A stretch of 64,000 nucleotides of DNA, from NCBI GenBank assembly GCA_963965975.1, contig OZ014411.1:8929501-8993500 (forward strand). Reading direction: 5' to 3'. The stretch comes from Xestospongia bergquistia (Eukaryota > Porifera > Demospongiae > Haplosclerida > Petrosiidae). The notes beneath the pieces were generated by a model that had not been told where the DNA came from, did no database searches, and worked only from the letters and a program-made list of their open reading frames with translations. The position numbers were made by a program, and so were the translations under genes. This document shows positions 24,785-37,204 of this stretch, one piece after another (position 1 is the stretch's first letter; every line of letters starts with the position of its first letter).

Positions 24785-26682
24785 ATGGGATAAAGTCTGC
24801 AGATTTCCTTATTAAGAAAAAGCAACATATTCTCTCCAGGAATAAAACAATTCCTTTATAATCCTTAGATATTTGACATCATATACTTTATTTGTAGCTA
24901 TAGATTACCCTAACTGTCAAGACTGACTCCTAACTGATGTCTCCATTTTCAATAATAATAATTATTAAGGTATTATGCTGTAATTGTTATACAAAAAAAC
25001 ATAGCGTCCAAATTTTATCTGACACATGGATGGCTATGATTAGTTATCGTCATATGGTTTAGCAATCCATACTTGAATTGATGGATATTTAAATATCTAT
25101 TTTGACTTCTATATATCTTATATTTTAAGTTTTTCTCAAAAGATAATGTGGCTCAACTTGCCAATGACAAATTGCGGCCAACAAGTGGCTTTTCAAATTT
25201 TCAGGAGCGTGTTATAAACAGCTGGTTTGTAAACATAAGTTAAAGTTGTGAATTCCGGAGTGTATAGTTCCCACTGTATCTACAATCAGATTACTGTATT
25301 GAAAATTGCCAAGTGGCTGCCTTTGGATAGCCTTTCGTTTAAAATACCAGTCTAATATGAAAGAAAGATCATACATATATGGGACAATGCATCAAAATCC
25401 AACATGGTAAAAATGTAAACCTTTTTTTTTTATTTTGTATTATTATTAAATAGAAAATAGAATGTTGGTGGTCTCAATTATGTTACTACAAACTGGTGGA
25501 TTACTTTTGCACAAGTATGTAGATTATTTGTAAATTTAACAGACATGTTACAATAGGTATACACTGGCATATTGTACAGTTGACCTTATTGTTAGAATTA
25601 TTAGAATTTTTAGACAACTGGAACTCACATAGAAATAGATTTAATTCAAAGACATCACTGCCATCTGGCAAAGTATGGCTATACCATATTTTATCAAGCA
25701 CATTTCAAGAGATTAGTTGATGACTTGCTTCAAAACAATCTCAAATTTGTAACAAAAGGACATCACAGTTAACTGGTACTATATTTATTCTTGAGAACAT
25801 TGATTAGAGCTGATAACTCATTTTCAAACTTTTATAATTAAATAACTTGATTACATTTTATGAAATGATTATCATTATGTGAAGAGCAACACTTCATTAC
25901 AAACCTTGATGGTTAACTTGATGATTACAACTTCCTTTAAGTAATGATTGACAAGTGTTCACTTATAATTTTTCGATTACACAAAAATATGACATAATCC
26001 CACATTTTTAAGACCTATATTTTTAAAAGTAAAGTAAATACAATAATTGTAGAACACAAAGACACATTCATTTTAAAAATAGCAATTACTAGTATGATAA
26101 TAAAATATAAGCAATTAACCTATTACAAGTGACATTTTTATGTGGAAGATACTTCATCACCATCAACACCGATAATGCATTGAAAAAGGAGTGGCTGGTC
26201 AACAAATATCTCAAGCAATGAAGAGAAATCCATGATTTTATATTGAGGACAATACCAGGTATACTCACAATTTGGATGAATTGAAGAAATAACAACAATT
26301 GGAATTGATGTATGTGAATATTTCAGACTTGGAGTGAGGTATGATGTGAATGAAACAGGTGTACATGTACAGAAAATACTATTGTCTCATACTTGAATGA
26401 TGGGAGTCTATGCATTCTAAATTCATGTCTTTTTGCAGCAGTATACAGCATGTATAAAAAACACTAATAACTTCTAATTAGTTAAATACTTATTGTCATC
26501 ATTGCTAGCTTCAGATAAAGTAACATCTGAAATTTATAAAAAACTTAAAGTTAAAATTTGTTTGGTGAAATAAAAAAATGAATATTAAAAACAATAATAT
26601 ACCCAAACAACCAAGTCTTTTTCTCAATTTGTGATCGCTTTCTTTATAGCACTGTTCTTTAGCCATATTTTAATTAACCTGT

Positions 26683-26720
26683 AGGCGTGGCTCTGTGCAA
26701 TCACATGACGCAAAGATAGC
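26683..26720 (+). promoter_or_regulatory. candidate promoter element upstream of copy E
   Basis: TAGGCGTGGCTCTGTGCAAT followed by CACATGACGCAAAG is a GC-rich patch in AT-rich DNA, 290-330 bp upstream of the copy E ATG. Similar GGGCGTG/CACGCC patches sit close before HS1BP3 (49885-49912) and the ankyrin kinase (52927-52936). It looks like a KLF/Sp-type GC box, but this is inference only. Confidence 0.3.
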
Positions 26721-27010
26721 ACAACATTCTATTGGCTTTGTTGAAATTTAAAAAATGAGCAGGACTGATTACCAATTCCTTTTAAAAAATAGTCTCAAAG
26801 CCAGAAGTTCTGCATGGGGGATGGAATTTGCATTCAAAGCTGGCGTTTTGCACTGATGTTAAACTCCCGCTCAACACTCAAAATACTTAAAACTACAAGT
26901 AATTAATAAGGTGTGGTTATCCAGTATCTTAGGAATGTGCTGCTGCTGGGGCATACGTTGCTAATTTTAACAGAGTAACTCTAGTGCAATTGATCAAGTA
27001 CATATTCACA

Positions 27011-30000
27011 ATGAATCTGACAGAGATTGTAAGCAGTATAGCTGATATCTCAGAATCAAAGGCTCGATTTTTTCTAGGAATTCTAATAGGTAAGATTGTG
27101 ATTTAACATATCTACTGATATTTTACCAAAATTTTGATTCCTAGATTTATCTGTTCTCAATCCAGTCATGTATACACTTACTCTTACTTATAATTGGCAA
27201 ATGACTTGTGCTGATTGTTCATTAGCTTTAGCTCAGTGTTCAGTTCCTATGTCACATGAACTTCATGTAGCATGAATAATAAGTATGGTATTGAAATAGT
27301 TGGTTTTGTACTTTGTAATAATTCCTGTCACTCATCAGTAATGAAACGATAATGAGTCTGTGAAGCCCAATGAATTATGAAAGTGTATATTCTAACAGGT
27401 TAATATACTTTAGTGAAATGGTAATTATTTTGTCACTCAAAATAATAGTGTACTTATTACAGAATAGTGATCATTTTACACATCATTAGTCCATTTAATT
27501 GGAATTGTTTTAATTCTGTTGTTTTCATAGAAATGTTAAAACCAGCTGTATATTTAAATGAGATGTTTACATATTCATTATTTGTATTATTAGGTTATGA
27601 TTTGTTATTACAGTCATTTTAATTACAATAACAAATATTTGTGTATTGTTAACCAAATAAATACTTTTATAGTCTTGTTATAGAAAATTGTTAATAATTA
27701 TTATATTTAATATTGACCTATTGTTGTATCATTATAGGTTATCCAATGTCCTTTATCTTTAGACAGTTAATAAGTGTTACTGACTCAAAATTAGTCCAGG
27801 TAATTTTGACTATATTACTAAGTGCTCTTGTGTTTAAATGTATTAATTAACATAGAAATGCATTTTGTTTACTGTCTGTTAATGCATTAACCTCGCTGTA
27901 CATGGGCGCATAGCGATAGTTACTATAGTCTGTCAGTGTGTGTGTGTGTGTGTGTCTGTTACCCGGGCAATCGGCTTTGAACTGCTTTAACTCAGCAAAG
28001 GAGCGTGAAACAAACAAAAAGCTTTTAAAGTCTGAAAAACCTTTGAAAAAAAGCACAGCTTTCAGTGAAGACTTGAGAATTCAATAAAAACCTCCTGCAT
28101 TCAGCTAATAACATTTTTCAACTTTTCAAAGTGAGAATTTTGGCAAAAATACTTCTTTGGAAAATTATGACAGTTTTACTAGCTTTTGGCAGAATCACTG
28201 ACTTTTACTAAGAAGTTGGAAAGTATTGGAACTTTTGTCAATTAGAGTGCAAAGTACCCACTAGACGCACTAAACAGTAAAGCTTTTCCCCTTGATTGAA
28301 GAGAAATGCTGAGTCATCAATAATTGTCTTGTGCATCACGTGAGATTACGTCACTTGAGGAGGCTAAAGTCTCTTGATAAGACCGCAGCTAGGTTAAGCA
28401 CTTTAGTTCATTTCATTTTATTTTAGAATTTATTTTCAAGTCTTGGTGGTTTCATTTTGATGTACTATGTACTTGGTTAGTTCACTGCATATGTCTATAA
28501 CTAATAACACATTTCCTACACTTACTAGGTACTGATATCTGGCACTCTTTAGTAGACATCATTACTGTCTATGGTATTCTATATCTTTTTGGAGGAACAA
28601 AGTTCTCCTTATTCTTAACATGGATTGTTACTATGGTAATTGATTGTTATGTGACATAACAGTACTTTTGTGACAATCACATTTAGTGACATGACAAAAG
28701 TTGATTTTTATTTTCTTTAAAGAGTCATCTTTTATATGGATATGCTGTGATTTATTACTCTGGTGTTCTTTATTGTTATAACTGGGCAATACCTCAATGT
28801 GTAATGGTATTGAAGTTAATTGGTAAGTCAATTATATGTTGTAGTATACAATCCCAACTTTATCTACTCATATTATAGACTTAGCTACTAGTTTGTATGA
28901 TGGTGGCAGGAAAGAAGTAAATAAATTAGATCATAATCTAACAATAAATATTTTAACAATTATAGACATTGTTGACTAAAGAACAAAAGAAATTTCAAAT
29001 CAAAGAACTACCCTCTTTTATTGAGGTAAAAATGTAAATACAACTATAAAAATGTATTTATTAATTTAATCATTATTAGTTATACAGCTTGCAATTACAA
29101 ACTTATTTTTGTTAAAAAGTAATCATAATACTGTATTCATTACTATATTCTACTGTTTATATAGCTACATAACTATCAATGTCATAATACATTTGTAATC
29201 AATATAGTATTATGTTTACATTTTGTATAACCTGTAAAACCATGTATATTAGTTAAATAAATTAATTAATTTTTACAGTAATATACTTCTGAGATATATT
29301 AATAATCTGTCATTTCTGTTCTATCTTTTCAGTTCTTTGGATATTGTTATTTCTTTTGTACAGTATTGGTTGGACCAGTGGTAATATACTTATAGTCAAA
29401 ATATCTTTGATTTATTATAGTGTATTATTAGTTTCCTTTCATAAGATACCAAATGTTTGTTTCAGGAACACTATATGACAGAAATATAACACCTAGCAGG
29501 TACATATTTATAAAAATCTATTAATGATACATGACTTATACAGTGTTCCTGCAAGTCTGCTGAGATTTGTACATTTTTTGATTGGAGCTGCCATATTTAT
29601 TCTATTAAGTCATTATTTCCCATTACAATATGTAATAACTGAAGAATATATTGTAAGAATGACCACTTAATACTATATATCATTTTATCACTTTATTGTG
29701 TCTATAGAATAGTAGTTTACTATACAGACTTGCTGTCATGATACCAACTGCAACAGGTGCTATGCACTCTTATTTATGTGTATGGATTTTTGCTGTAAGT
29801 TTATATGATGTTACTATTGTAACTTATCATGATGAGAACAGAACGTAAGGCCCCACATTAGAATTTTTATAATTATAATGTGTTTCTACTTTTCTGCACA
29901 ATTGCTTTAACATGTTATGGAATGTTTTAAAACATTAAAAAGTTATAGTACATTGTTTTTTGTAAGTCAAATGGTATTTTTTGACATCTGCATGTACGTG

Positions 30001-30013
30001 TATATATAGAGAT

Positions 30014-30045
<32 letters not shown>

Positions 30046-31006
30046 TGAATATATATGTAAAATGTATATTATGCATACAAATTATTAATTGGTTGAGTTA
30101 AAGTTGGCCAGTCAGCTTTTAGACCAACTCTTTTATCTGACATGATGCACTAACTTTTATACTAGGAAAGTTCTTCTATTTTAACTGGAATAACATATGA
30201 GGGCCTCAAACCAGACGGTGCTGTGGACTGGGGTGGTTTGTGTAATGCAAAACTAATATTGTATAACTTTGGGATTACAATGGAGGTTGGCTAATGACAA
30301 ATCAGCATCATTACTACATATAATAATTTAATTATAACAATTAGTTATAAATAATTAATTCTTCTTCCATTGTTTAGAGTATTACAAAGTGTGTCAATTT
30401 TAGAACTAATGAATGGGTAGCAAGGTAAGTAGTATATTCTGTACATTAATATTCTGTGTATTCTATCGTATATTATGTACATACCTTCTCTTTATAAAGA
30501 AATATATACAAACGTCTCAAGTGGATGGGTAATCAATACCTGTCCATTTTTATTGTCGTCACATTTTTATGCATATGGCATGGATTCTGGGCTGGATATT
30601 TTTTCTTCTTTTTTGGTGAATTTATTTTGGGTCCAGCTGAAAAACTGGTATGATTCAAAAATTATACTTAAAAATCTTCAAATATTTTATAGTTTTTAAG
30701 TTATATTAAGGAATTACTTGGTAGTGATATCAATCAGTTGTCATGGCCAGTCTATATTCCTGTATGCCTGTTTGCATTTACATTGAAGAATTTGATGATG
30801 TCTTTTGCATTTATTTGCTTCTTTCTGCTCACATGGGAGGCTTGTTTTAAGGTATAATACACATATATATAAACTGTACTTCATGTTGACTGATTGAATT
30901 TGTTCTTTAGTTTGGGAGCTCTTTTTATTTTTATCCATACATTGTTGGAGTAGGATGGATTGCTGTGTATCAGGTTCTACCTAAGAATAAGAAAGCAGTT
31001 GATTAG
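27011..31006 (+). CDS. LPCAT3-like MBOAT lysophospholipid acyltransferase, copy E
   Basis: Predicted ER membrane enzyme transferring acyl-CoA chains to lysophospholipids. Sixteen exons join in frame: 27011-27089, 27738-27799, 28427-28475, 28529-28635, 28723-28822, 28879-28916, 28966-29025, 29333-29380, 29432-29499, 29544-29652, 29708-29794, 30166-30285, 30378-30424, 30500-30647, 30693-30851, 30911-31006. The product is 458 aa (human LPCAT3 is slightly longer). Landmarks: SLYDGG near 142, TVLVGPV then a GTLYDR segment near 195, ITYEGLKPDGAVDWGGLCN near 280, the MBOAT asparagine in VNFRTNEW (N316) and the catalytic histidine in CIWHGFW (H352). The donor after exon 12 is GTTGGC, weaker than GTAAGC or GTTAGC in D and C. 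It is inverted relative to copies A-D. Confidence 0.9.
27885..28010. repeat. inverted copy of the (CA)n dispersed repeat in intron 2 of copy E
   Basis: Reverse complement of 23266-23376, including the TGCGCCCATGTACAGCGAGG-type block and (TG)n. A 69-codon minus frame across it reflects the repeat, not a gene. Confidence 0.6.
29038..29283. mobile_element. MITE in intron 7 of copy E
   Basis: Same element and same intron as in copies C and D, in the corresponding orientation. The arms are degraded at the 5' side. Confidence 0.6.
30011..30046. repeat. (GATA)n microsatellite, intron 11 of copy E
   Basis: About eight GATA units in a row, matching in position the CTAT tract of copy D. Confidence 0.9.
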
Positions 31007-31713
31007 GCATTCAATACACTTATAGGATCTTATTTAATGAAACAATTAAACAATCAATATATATATAATATTATTAAGTGCAGAATACAAAAAATGTAAC
31101 AGCTAAACTTATGTAACTAATTGTTTATTTTTGATGCACAATGTTTAGATATACTAGGTAACTTGATAAACCTTCAACCTACATGTATAATTATATATTC
31201 ATTATTGTATATTATTACATCATGTATCGATGTAAATACCGCATGCTTTTAGTAATTTTGTCAGTTGTCATTAGTTGTCATATTTGTTACAGCTGTTGTA
31301 GTTATCGTTATCATTATTATTACTATTGTCATTGGGTCGGTTGTCAGTTGTACAAATAGCCAGTTCTATAATTCTTCTCCAATCCACTTAGTCACTACAA
31401 ATGTGTTTGTCGATCACATTGTTTTTCTTCTAAACATAAATAGATTAGCAATAAAAACTACCGTATCATCTATATAGCTCCTGGCACACAGTTGTTTGAA
31501 GGTGTTACTATTCTTATAAATTTATAATATAAAAGAATTACAGATCAACTGTGATGAACATAGGATAATAATAATTGGTAATAAGGAGTTGGTAGAGAGT
31601 TAATCTGGAATGTTCTAGAAAAGATCAATGGGGAGTGTCAATAAGTGATAAAAATTTGTAAACAGAGAGTTGTTCAATGACAAACAATAAACTAGTCCCT
31701 CTAATAAGGTGCT
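31007..31713. other. no gene recognised
   Basis: 3' flank of copy E. The 70-codon plus frame at 31265-31477 is a GTTGTA/ATT low-complexity stretch. No exon was supported. Confidence 0.4.
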
Positions 31714-31800
31714 TTAACAGTGATTCTTGCTGAGATTCCCCGAAGTAGGTTGATGGTAAAGGGAGTTCATATTCCCAAACTTTCTAACACAAGTGGGACT
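31714..31800 (-). pseudogene. CPTC-motif reading frame relic
   Basis: The minus strand reads PTCVRKFGNMNSLYHQPTSG then NLSKNHC and a stop. It is clearly homologous to the open 47-codon frame at 38478-38621 (CPTCGRNFGNMDSLCC). Upstream coding sequence is not evident. It lies left of the cupredoxin-tail relic just as the other copy lies left of the cupredoxin gene. Confidence 0.45.
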
Positions 31801-32183
31801 ATAGACACAGCACATACTGTATAGCTGGAAATGACCAGACCTTTCTTCTATAGGGTGGAAGTGGTCAGGTTATGCTAGACTAAGCTTACATGCCCAAAGG
31901 GACAGTTTTATATTTTAATAAGAAATATCAAATATAGTGAAAGATCAATGTTATTGTAGAAGTGCGCAGGACAATTAAAATGATCAGATTGCTATATGTC
32001 CATATAATTATCTTATATATAAAATGTATTGCTTAATTAGGATTACTACCTGTCTTGATGAGATTTTGATATTGAAACAATTAAATTGAGTTTTAATAAT
32101 TGAACATCAGGTTATGGATTTTTTATTATTTAATTGCTGACAAACAGACAGAATAAAGATAATCATATACACACATGGATGCA

Positions 32184-32415
32184 TTATACAATAAATCTAC
32201 AAGCTTGATAAAACTTCGTTTTTCTTATTCTGGTTATATTAAGATCTTCAATGTTTGCAAATAGAATAGTAATATCAACTTTTTCACTGCATACATGGAA
32301 AAATATAATATGTGCTAGTGCAAAAATCCAGTAAAATACCTTAATGTAGGCTCTGTTCCTTATTATTGTCATATACTGAAGTAGTGTAAAATAATAACAA
32401 TTATATACTATTTAG
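32184..32415 (-). pseudogene. broken paralogue of the cupredoxin-like membrane protein gene
   Basis: The minus strand begins with the exon 4 start (an acceptor followed by YDNNKE-like codons), then jumps straight to the exon 6 end (ATTAAG followed by GTATTTT). After an intron comes a terminal exon starting SEKVDIT, whose splice phase matches exon 7 of the gene at 39219. The stalk, membrane segment and N-terminal exons are missing. It is a deletion relic from block duplication. Confidence 0.55.
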
Positions 32416-32479
32416 TCAACACAAATGTCAATAATTTTGTTCATGGTGTAGCTAGTAACAACATCAGTAATGAATGTAC

Positions 32480-32887
32480 AGCTCAATGACACCCAGAGGC
32501 ATGTCTTCATTACCCTTAGTTCAATATTTTCAGTGGTAGTCTCATTGAGGATCTTGATAAATCATGACATCATAGGGATAATACAACATGGCCCTTCATG
32601 CATTGTTGACCATCCTATAATGGAAAATTAGAATAAAGAACAGAAAATCAACTGCCATATGTTCCAGACTCATAGTAATGAAATGAACATTTCCAACAAA
32701 CTTGGTAGTTCTGTACCATACTGGCATTATTACATGGACAACAAGTATCAATGGTTTTATCCTGAAATAAACCACTTCCATATGTCCATATATATTTACG
32801 AGGATTATTATCACATGTAATGGATATACCATCAACATATATAGTATCAATACTTGGATTTGTAACCAAACCTCCACCTCCTAACAT
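32480..32887 (-). pseudogene. C-terminal relic of a fibrinogen-like protein
   Basis: Contains YVDGISITCDNNPRKYIWTY and CPCNNAS, matching YVDGVSITHGSNPRKHIWTF and CPCNNGS of the gene at 34077. Beyond a frame break come LWDGQQC, and then ILNETTTENIELRV matching LNHSTTDDIELRI. At least one frameshift and one in-frame stop are present, and the N-terminal half is lost. Confidence 0.7.
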
Positions 32888-32939
32888 AGACAGAAATTGA
32901 TCAGGTGATGAAATTGATGTCCTCTCACTTGTTAGGTCA

Positions 32940-33840
32940 GGTTAGGTCAATGCTATGATGTTGTTTATAAAACTACAGAGTAAGTAAATAAGTCACAATT
33001 TCACATTCTATTTAGACTTGCTATTGTGAAATGTAATTAAAGTTAATATACGAAATTTGTTGTTCATTCATCTACTTAATTCTTTCAAACTCAGCATGTA
33101 ACTTATTTATAGAACATGGCCATCTCTATTCAGTATTACATTAGTGTTCAATAAAATGAGGATTGCCTATTCATTTCATCAATATTTTCATAGCTTGGCA
33201 TGGCCAATGGCCAACCCCTTTGTATAAAGTGGAAGGATTTAGAAAAAAGTGCATATAAAACTTGTATAAGAAGAATGTTGATATCGAAGTAGGCAGTACA
33301 CTTGTTACATGTCAAGTGGGTGGGGGTATTAAGTAGGTATAACCAAAACTTACAACACTTGTGCTATTTAATCCTTTAAAAACCAGCATGTGTCTTATTC
33401 CTATGACATAGCCATCTACTTGGTATTAAGTTTTTGTTTAATGAAATGAGGATTGCCTGCTCACTTCATCCATATTCACTCATATATTTATTCTAGTTTG
33501 GCATGGACAGGCCCTTTGCCTAGAGAGGAAGAGTTCAGAGAAGAGTGCATATACATCTTGTATAAGAGGAATGCTAATATGATAAGGAGGTTGTACATTT
33601 CTTACATGTCAAGAGGGTGTTAAGTATATGTAACCAAATATAGCTGTTGGTGTGGACAATATTAATCTTTTGTCCAAAACAACTGTTATAAACTTTAAAG
33701 TTGTGAAATTATAACATGAATGTATTCAAAGGAAGATTAAAGAAAGGAACCAGGACATTAACACTATTGCTAACAGCCATATTTATTCAGAAAGAATTAC
33801 AATTAAATTTTCCAGTACCCATTTACCTTAGTGCTTGAGC
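32940..33840. repeat. two tandem copies of the MBOAT 3'-flank repeat
   Basis: 33060-33330 and 33370-33800 both match 9010-9440 and 6670-7060 (shared blocks around CATGGCCATCTAC, TTTGGCATGG and ACTTGTAC). So the flank sequence has also moved beyond the array. No exon seen. Confidence 0.6.
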
Positions 33841-34076
33841 TTTTGATTGTGGATAATAAAGCTGTTGAGTCTATATTTCTGTCGACAATCTCTTTAAAAA
33901 TTAGTAATTGTATAGTGATAATGATGCAATTGTTGATCTTGTAAGGGTGTGACTTGAATACTGCAATCTGATTGGCTACAACCGAATTTGGTTATCACAG
34001 TTATATATTTGACAAATAAGCAATCAATTCATTAAAAATATATCTATAACAGCAGCTTTAAGAGTCAATACTATTT

Positions 34077-35316
34077 TTATTTAATATACATGATTATCAG
34101 ATCCACTGGAGTGGCTTCATCAGGATATCCTTCACTGCTACATATTCTTAGCTCAATATCATCTGTGGTTGAGTGATTGAGAGACTTGACAAACCATGGC
34201 ATGTTAGGAGATGTACAACAGGGAACCTCTAAGTAGTCACATTGTTTGCCATCCCAAAGCGAGTCACTAGAGTAGAAAGTACTATATTGAACCACAGCAG
34301 TACCAGACTCACAATAGAAATCACTACCAACATATTGTGGTATACTTTCTGAGCTACCATTGTTACAAGGACAGTCCTCCCAATTATTATCTGTCTCTTC
34401 TTGCCCTCCAATAAATGTCCAAATATGTTTACGAGGGTTACTACCATGTGTAATAGACACACCATCAACGTAATTTCCCTCAAGTGAAGAAGATCCACCA
34501 TTATGTGGGTAGATACTATCAACACCTCCAAGCTGGTATCCCCTTATCTGTCCACATACTTGAGAATAGTGGTAACCAAAAGTAGAGAAAATGGTAGAAC
34601 TACACCCACCAATTCGTGAGTGAACTTGATCACAAAGTGGATATGTAATGTTTGGAAAGTTTGTAAAAGTGCTTAATCCAGTAGGACATGTCGCACCAGG
34701 CTCACTCATATTTACATAAACTATTCTCATCCAACCTCCCCTGCCATCACAGATACTAACCCCCATATTGCAATAAACTGATATAAATGAACCATTAGGT
34801 GCTTGTATTGTATAATATGCTGAAGGAGCTGCATTAAATTTGTCAATAATATGAGAACAATTGTCTAAATGAAGACTATTAATGTGCTCCACTATGTCAC
34901 AATAGACAGAAATTAAGGAACTATTTGGAGCACGCATTACATAATATCCAGACAGAGCTGAACTATTTTCTTTAAAAATCTGAGAGCAGTTAGAAAATGC
35001 TCCTACAAATTGAGACATTTTTTCTAATTGTTCCAACAATTCATTACTAGGTTCAAAGCCATGATAACATTCATTAGATATCTCAGCACAATATATCTCA
35101 GTACCATCTCTTATATACTCTTTACCAATGCAAGTTAAACTGTTGTCAAACTGGAGATGTAACTTCTTTGAGGAATTTGCTCAGAGAACTTGGCAAATCA
35201 TACAGGCTGCATGCAAGTGATGAAGGACATGATTTGACAGCAAGAATATCAGTAATATCTTCATTAGTTGTCATTACAACATCAAATAAGATAAACAGAA
35301 CTGCACAAAGAAACAT
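34077..35316 (-). CDS. secreted fibrinogen-like protein, 5' end damaged
   Basis: One long open frame (35184 to 34077) encodes a Cys-rich extracellular domain. It has two tandem copies of a fibrinogen-type start (NCSQIFKENSSALSGYYVMR and NCSHIIDKFNAAPSAYYTIQ, each ending VYC), then GRGGWMRIVYVNMSEPGATC, a Cys-spaced core, YVDGVSITHG, IWTF, CPCNN and a C-terminal DLIIMYIK. This resembles FReD-related proteins with a divergent C-terminus. A signal-peptide-like start (MFLCAVLFILFDVV, ATG at 35316) lies in another frame. Between them are a frame change and a TGA near 35187, where the paralogue at 37300 reads Leu. Either a small unrecognised intron or a broken 5' end explains this. An internal start at 35039 would lack a signal peptide. 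Confidence 0.65.
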
Positions 35317-36100
35317 CTTCGGTTATGGCTAAAAAAAATTCTGCAACAATTTAAATTCAATGTAAAAATAGATTGGTTGCTTTAGCTGGTTCATATATAA
35401 TTGATTAGTTTGCATACGCTTTGATATGGTTTATTGTTGATTTAACTGAATAATGGCTAGACAGTGACATGTTATTTCATGCAAAAAGTTAACATAGTAT
35501 TGTTATTTTTGCTAATGCTCTATGGGATTGACTGTTTATTTGAGCTAATATTAATTTATTTTTAAATAAAATGCTGAGTCAGGTCTTGTTATTATGTTTA
35601 TTGTTATCAATAAATAGTCAATCCCATAGAGCATTAGCAATAATAACAATACTATGTTAACTTTATTGTTGATTTAACAGGTGACGGTTTCTTTGTGCAT
35701 ATGGTTTATTGGTGATTTAACTGAAGATGGTTATACAGGTGACATGTTATTTCATGGAAAAAGTTAACATAGTATTGTTATTATTGCTAATGCACTATGG
35801 GATTGACTGTCTATTGTAGCTAATATTAATTTATTCTTAAAATAAGAAACTGAGTCAGGTCTTGTTATTATGGTTACAAGTACATAAAATTTCCAGGACT
35901 TTACTGTGTGCCTATTACGTAAGTCTTTCTATACCACCATTCTTATTATGGTCTTCTTTCAAATATTTGTATCACCATTCTACATTACATAAATTTTTTG
36001 AAATGTTTAATTTATGTACTTGTTTACATTGCTTTTTCATAAAACAATTACTTTTTAATAACGTTTTTATAATTTGAATCTATGTGTGAACATATATGTG
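35317..36100. repeat. direct and inverted copies of a 55-bp repeat
   Basis: A block containing AACATAGTATTGTTATT and TATGGGATTGACTGT occurs at about 35478-35535 (plus), 35612-35668 (inverted) and 35757-35812 (plus). A shorter piece is at 36545-36585. The first two form a large hairpin of about 190 bp. Flanks carry fragments resembling the GTAAAAATAGATTG MITE arm (35360, 37515). No gene. Confidence 0.7.
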
Positions 36101-37204
36101 AGTAAGTAGTTGAACTAACTGCATGTCATCAAACAGGGAGAGTATTCAAAGCTTTGTAATAATGACAACCTTTTTTATTAAAGTACTTGGAATAAGACAT
36201 CTAAAAGTGAATACCTCATAATTTTAAATGCGTAACTTCTGTATAGAATTAACCTTCAAATGGAGAAAGAACATTTTGCCATTCCTAATTAAGCAGTGGT
36301 ATCACTTTAGTCTTACCTGATACATGTCAACAGGGATTGACACAACCAATTGCACGTAAAATAATGTACATGTATAAATGAGTTAAAATGACATATTTTT
36401 AAGGTTAATAAATATGATGACAGTTTGGATTATATTATGATTAAAATAAACAGATATTTTAACACATTTGTGTACATCATTTGGTACAGGGTGGATGTAG
36501 CAAAGTTAGTTAATGCACTGTTCTGATTACATAATACACTGTTTTGATTACAAATATGCTATGGGATTGACTGTTAGCTAATGAGTAATAATTATTTTAT
36601 TTATTTTGAGATAAAGTAATGTCAGCATTAGGGTTGGTACTGCCTTTGCATTACTTGATGGTGAAGCTATATTCTTGTAGTGCTAGTGACCATCTACACA
36701 ACTTTCCATGCATTTTATGAGCAGAGAGACATTGTATGAGATTGTGATCAGTAAAGACTGTGAAGGGTATCTAATGAGATAGTACTAGATGCTAGCTTTT
36801 ACTCTGGATTGAACCAACTATTTGGATTTAGGGCATTGCCTTGAAGATGTTAATCATGACTGACAACATGCACGGTTTTGTTGCAAAAAAACACTGATAT
36901 GCTATCACTGTGTCACAGGCCACCCAGCCTCCTCCTTGGCCCACTTGTCACCTCATGACTTTGACCAACCCTATTACCATTATTACATCATGTCACTCAC
37001 TGGCCCACCTTCACCTTAAATCAATGTGGGAAATAATGTTGTGCTAGTAAGTAGAATGATAGATTGATACCAAATTAGTACTCTCAACACTCATAAAGAA
37101 CACCAACAATTTATGTGGACGTCATTCTTTCCAAGCCTACCATGCACATGGACCTATCATGGCCTCAGTTGCATTAATATTTTATTGTGTCTTTCTTTTC
37201 TTCC
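36101..37204. other. no gene recognised
   Basis: AT-rich DNA with a slightly GC-richer patch at 36900-37000 (CCACCCAGCCTCCTCC). No frame with a recognisable motif. Confidence 0.4.

Larger units (their letters stand above)
24500..27010. other. head-to-head intergenic region between copies D and E
   Basis: About 2.5 kb separates the two divergent start codons. It is paralogous in part to 837-1400 and 14711-16800. It contains the perfect palindrome at 24719-24784 and the GC-rich motif near 26683, but no exon. Short frames at 25501-25701 and 26089-26298 lack motifs. Confidence 0.6.

Noticed and set aside
34229-34531. 100-codon minus frame
   Set aside because: Alternate-frame shadow of the fibrinogen-like gene.
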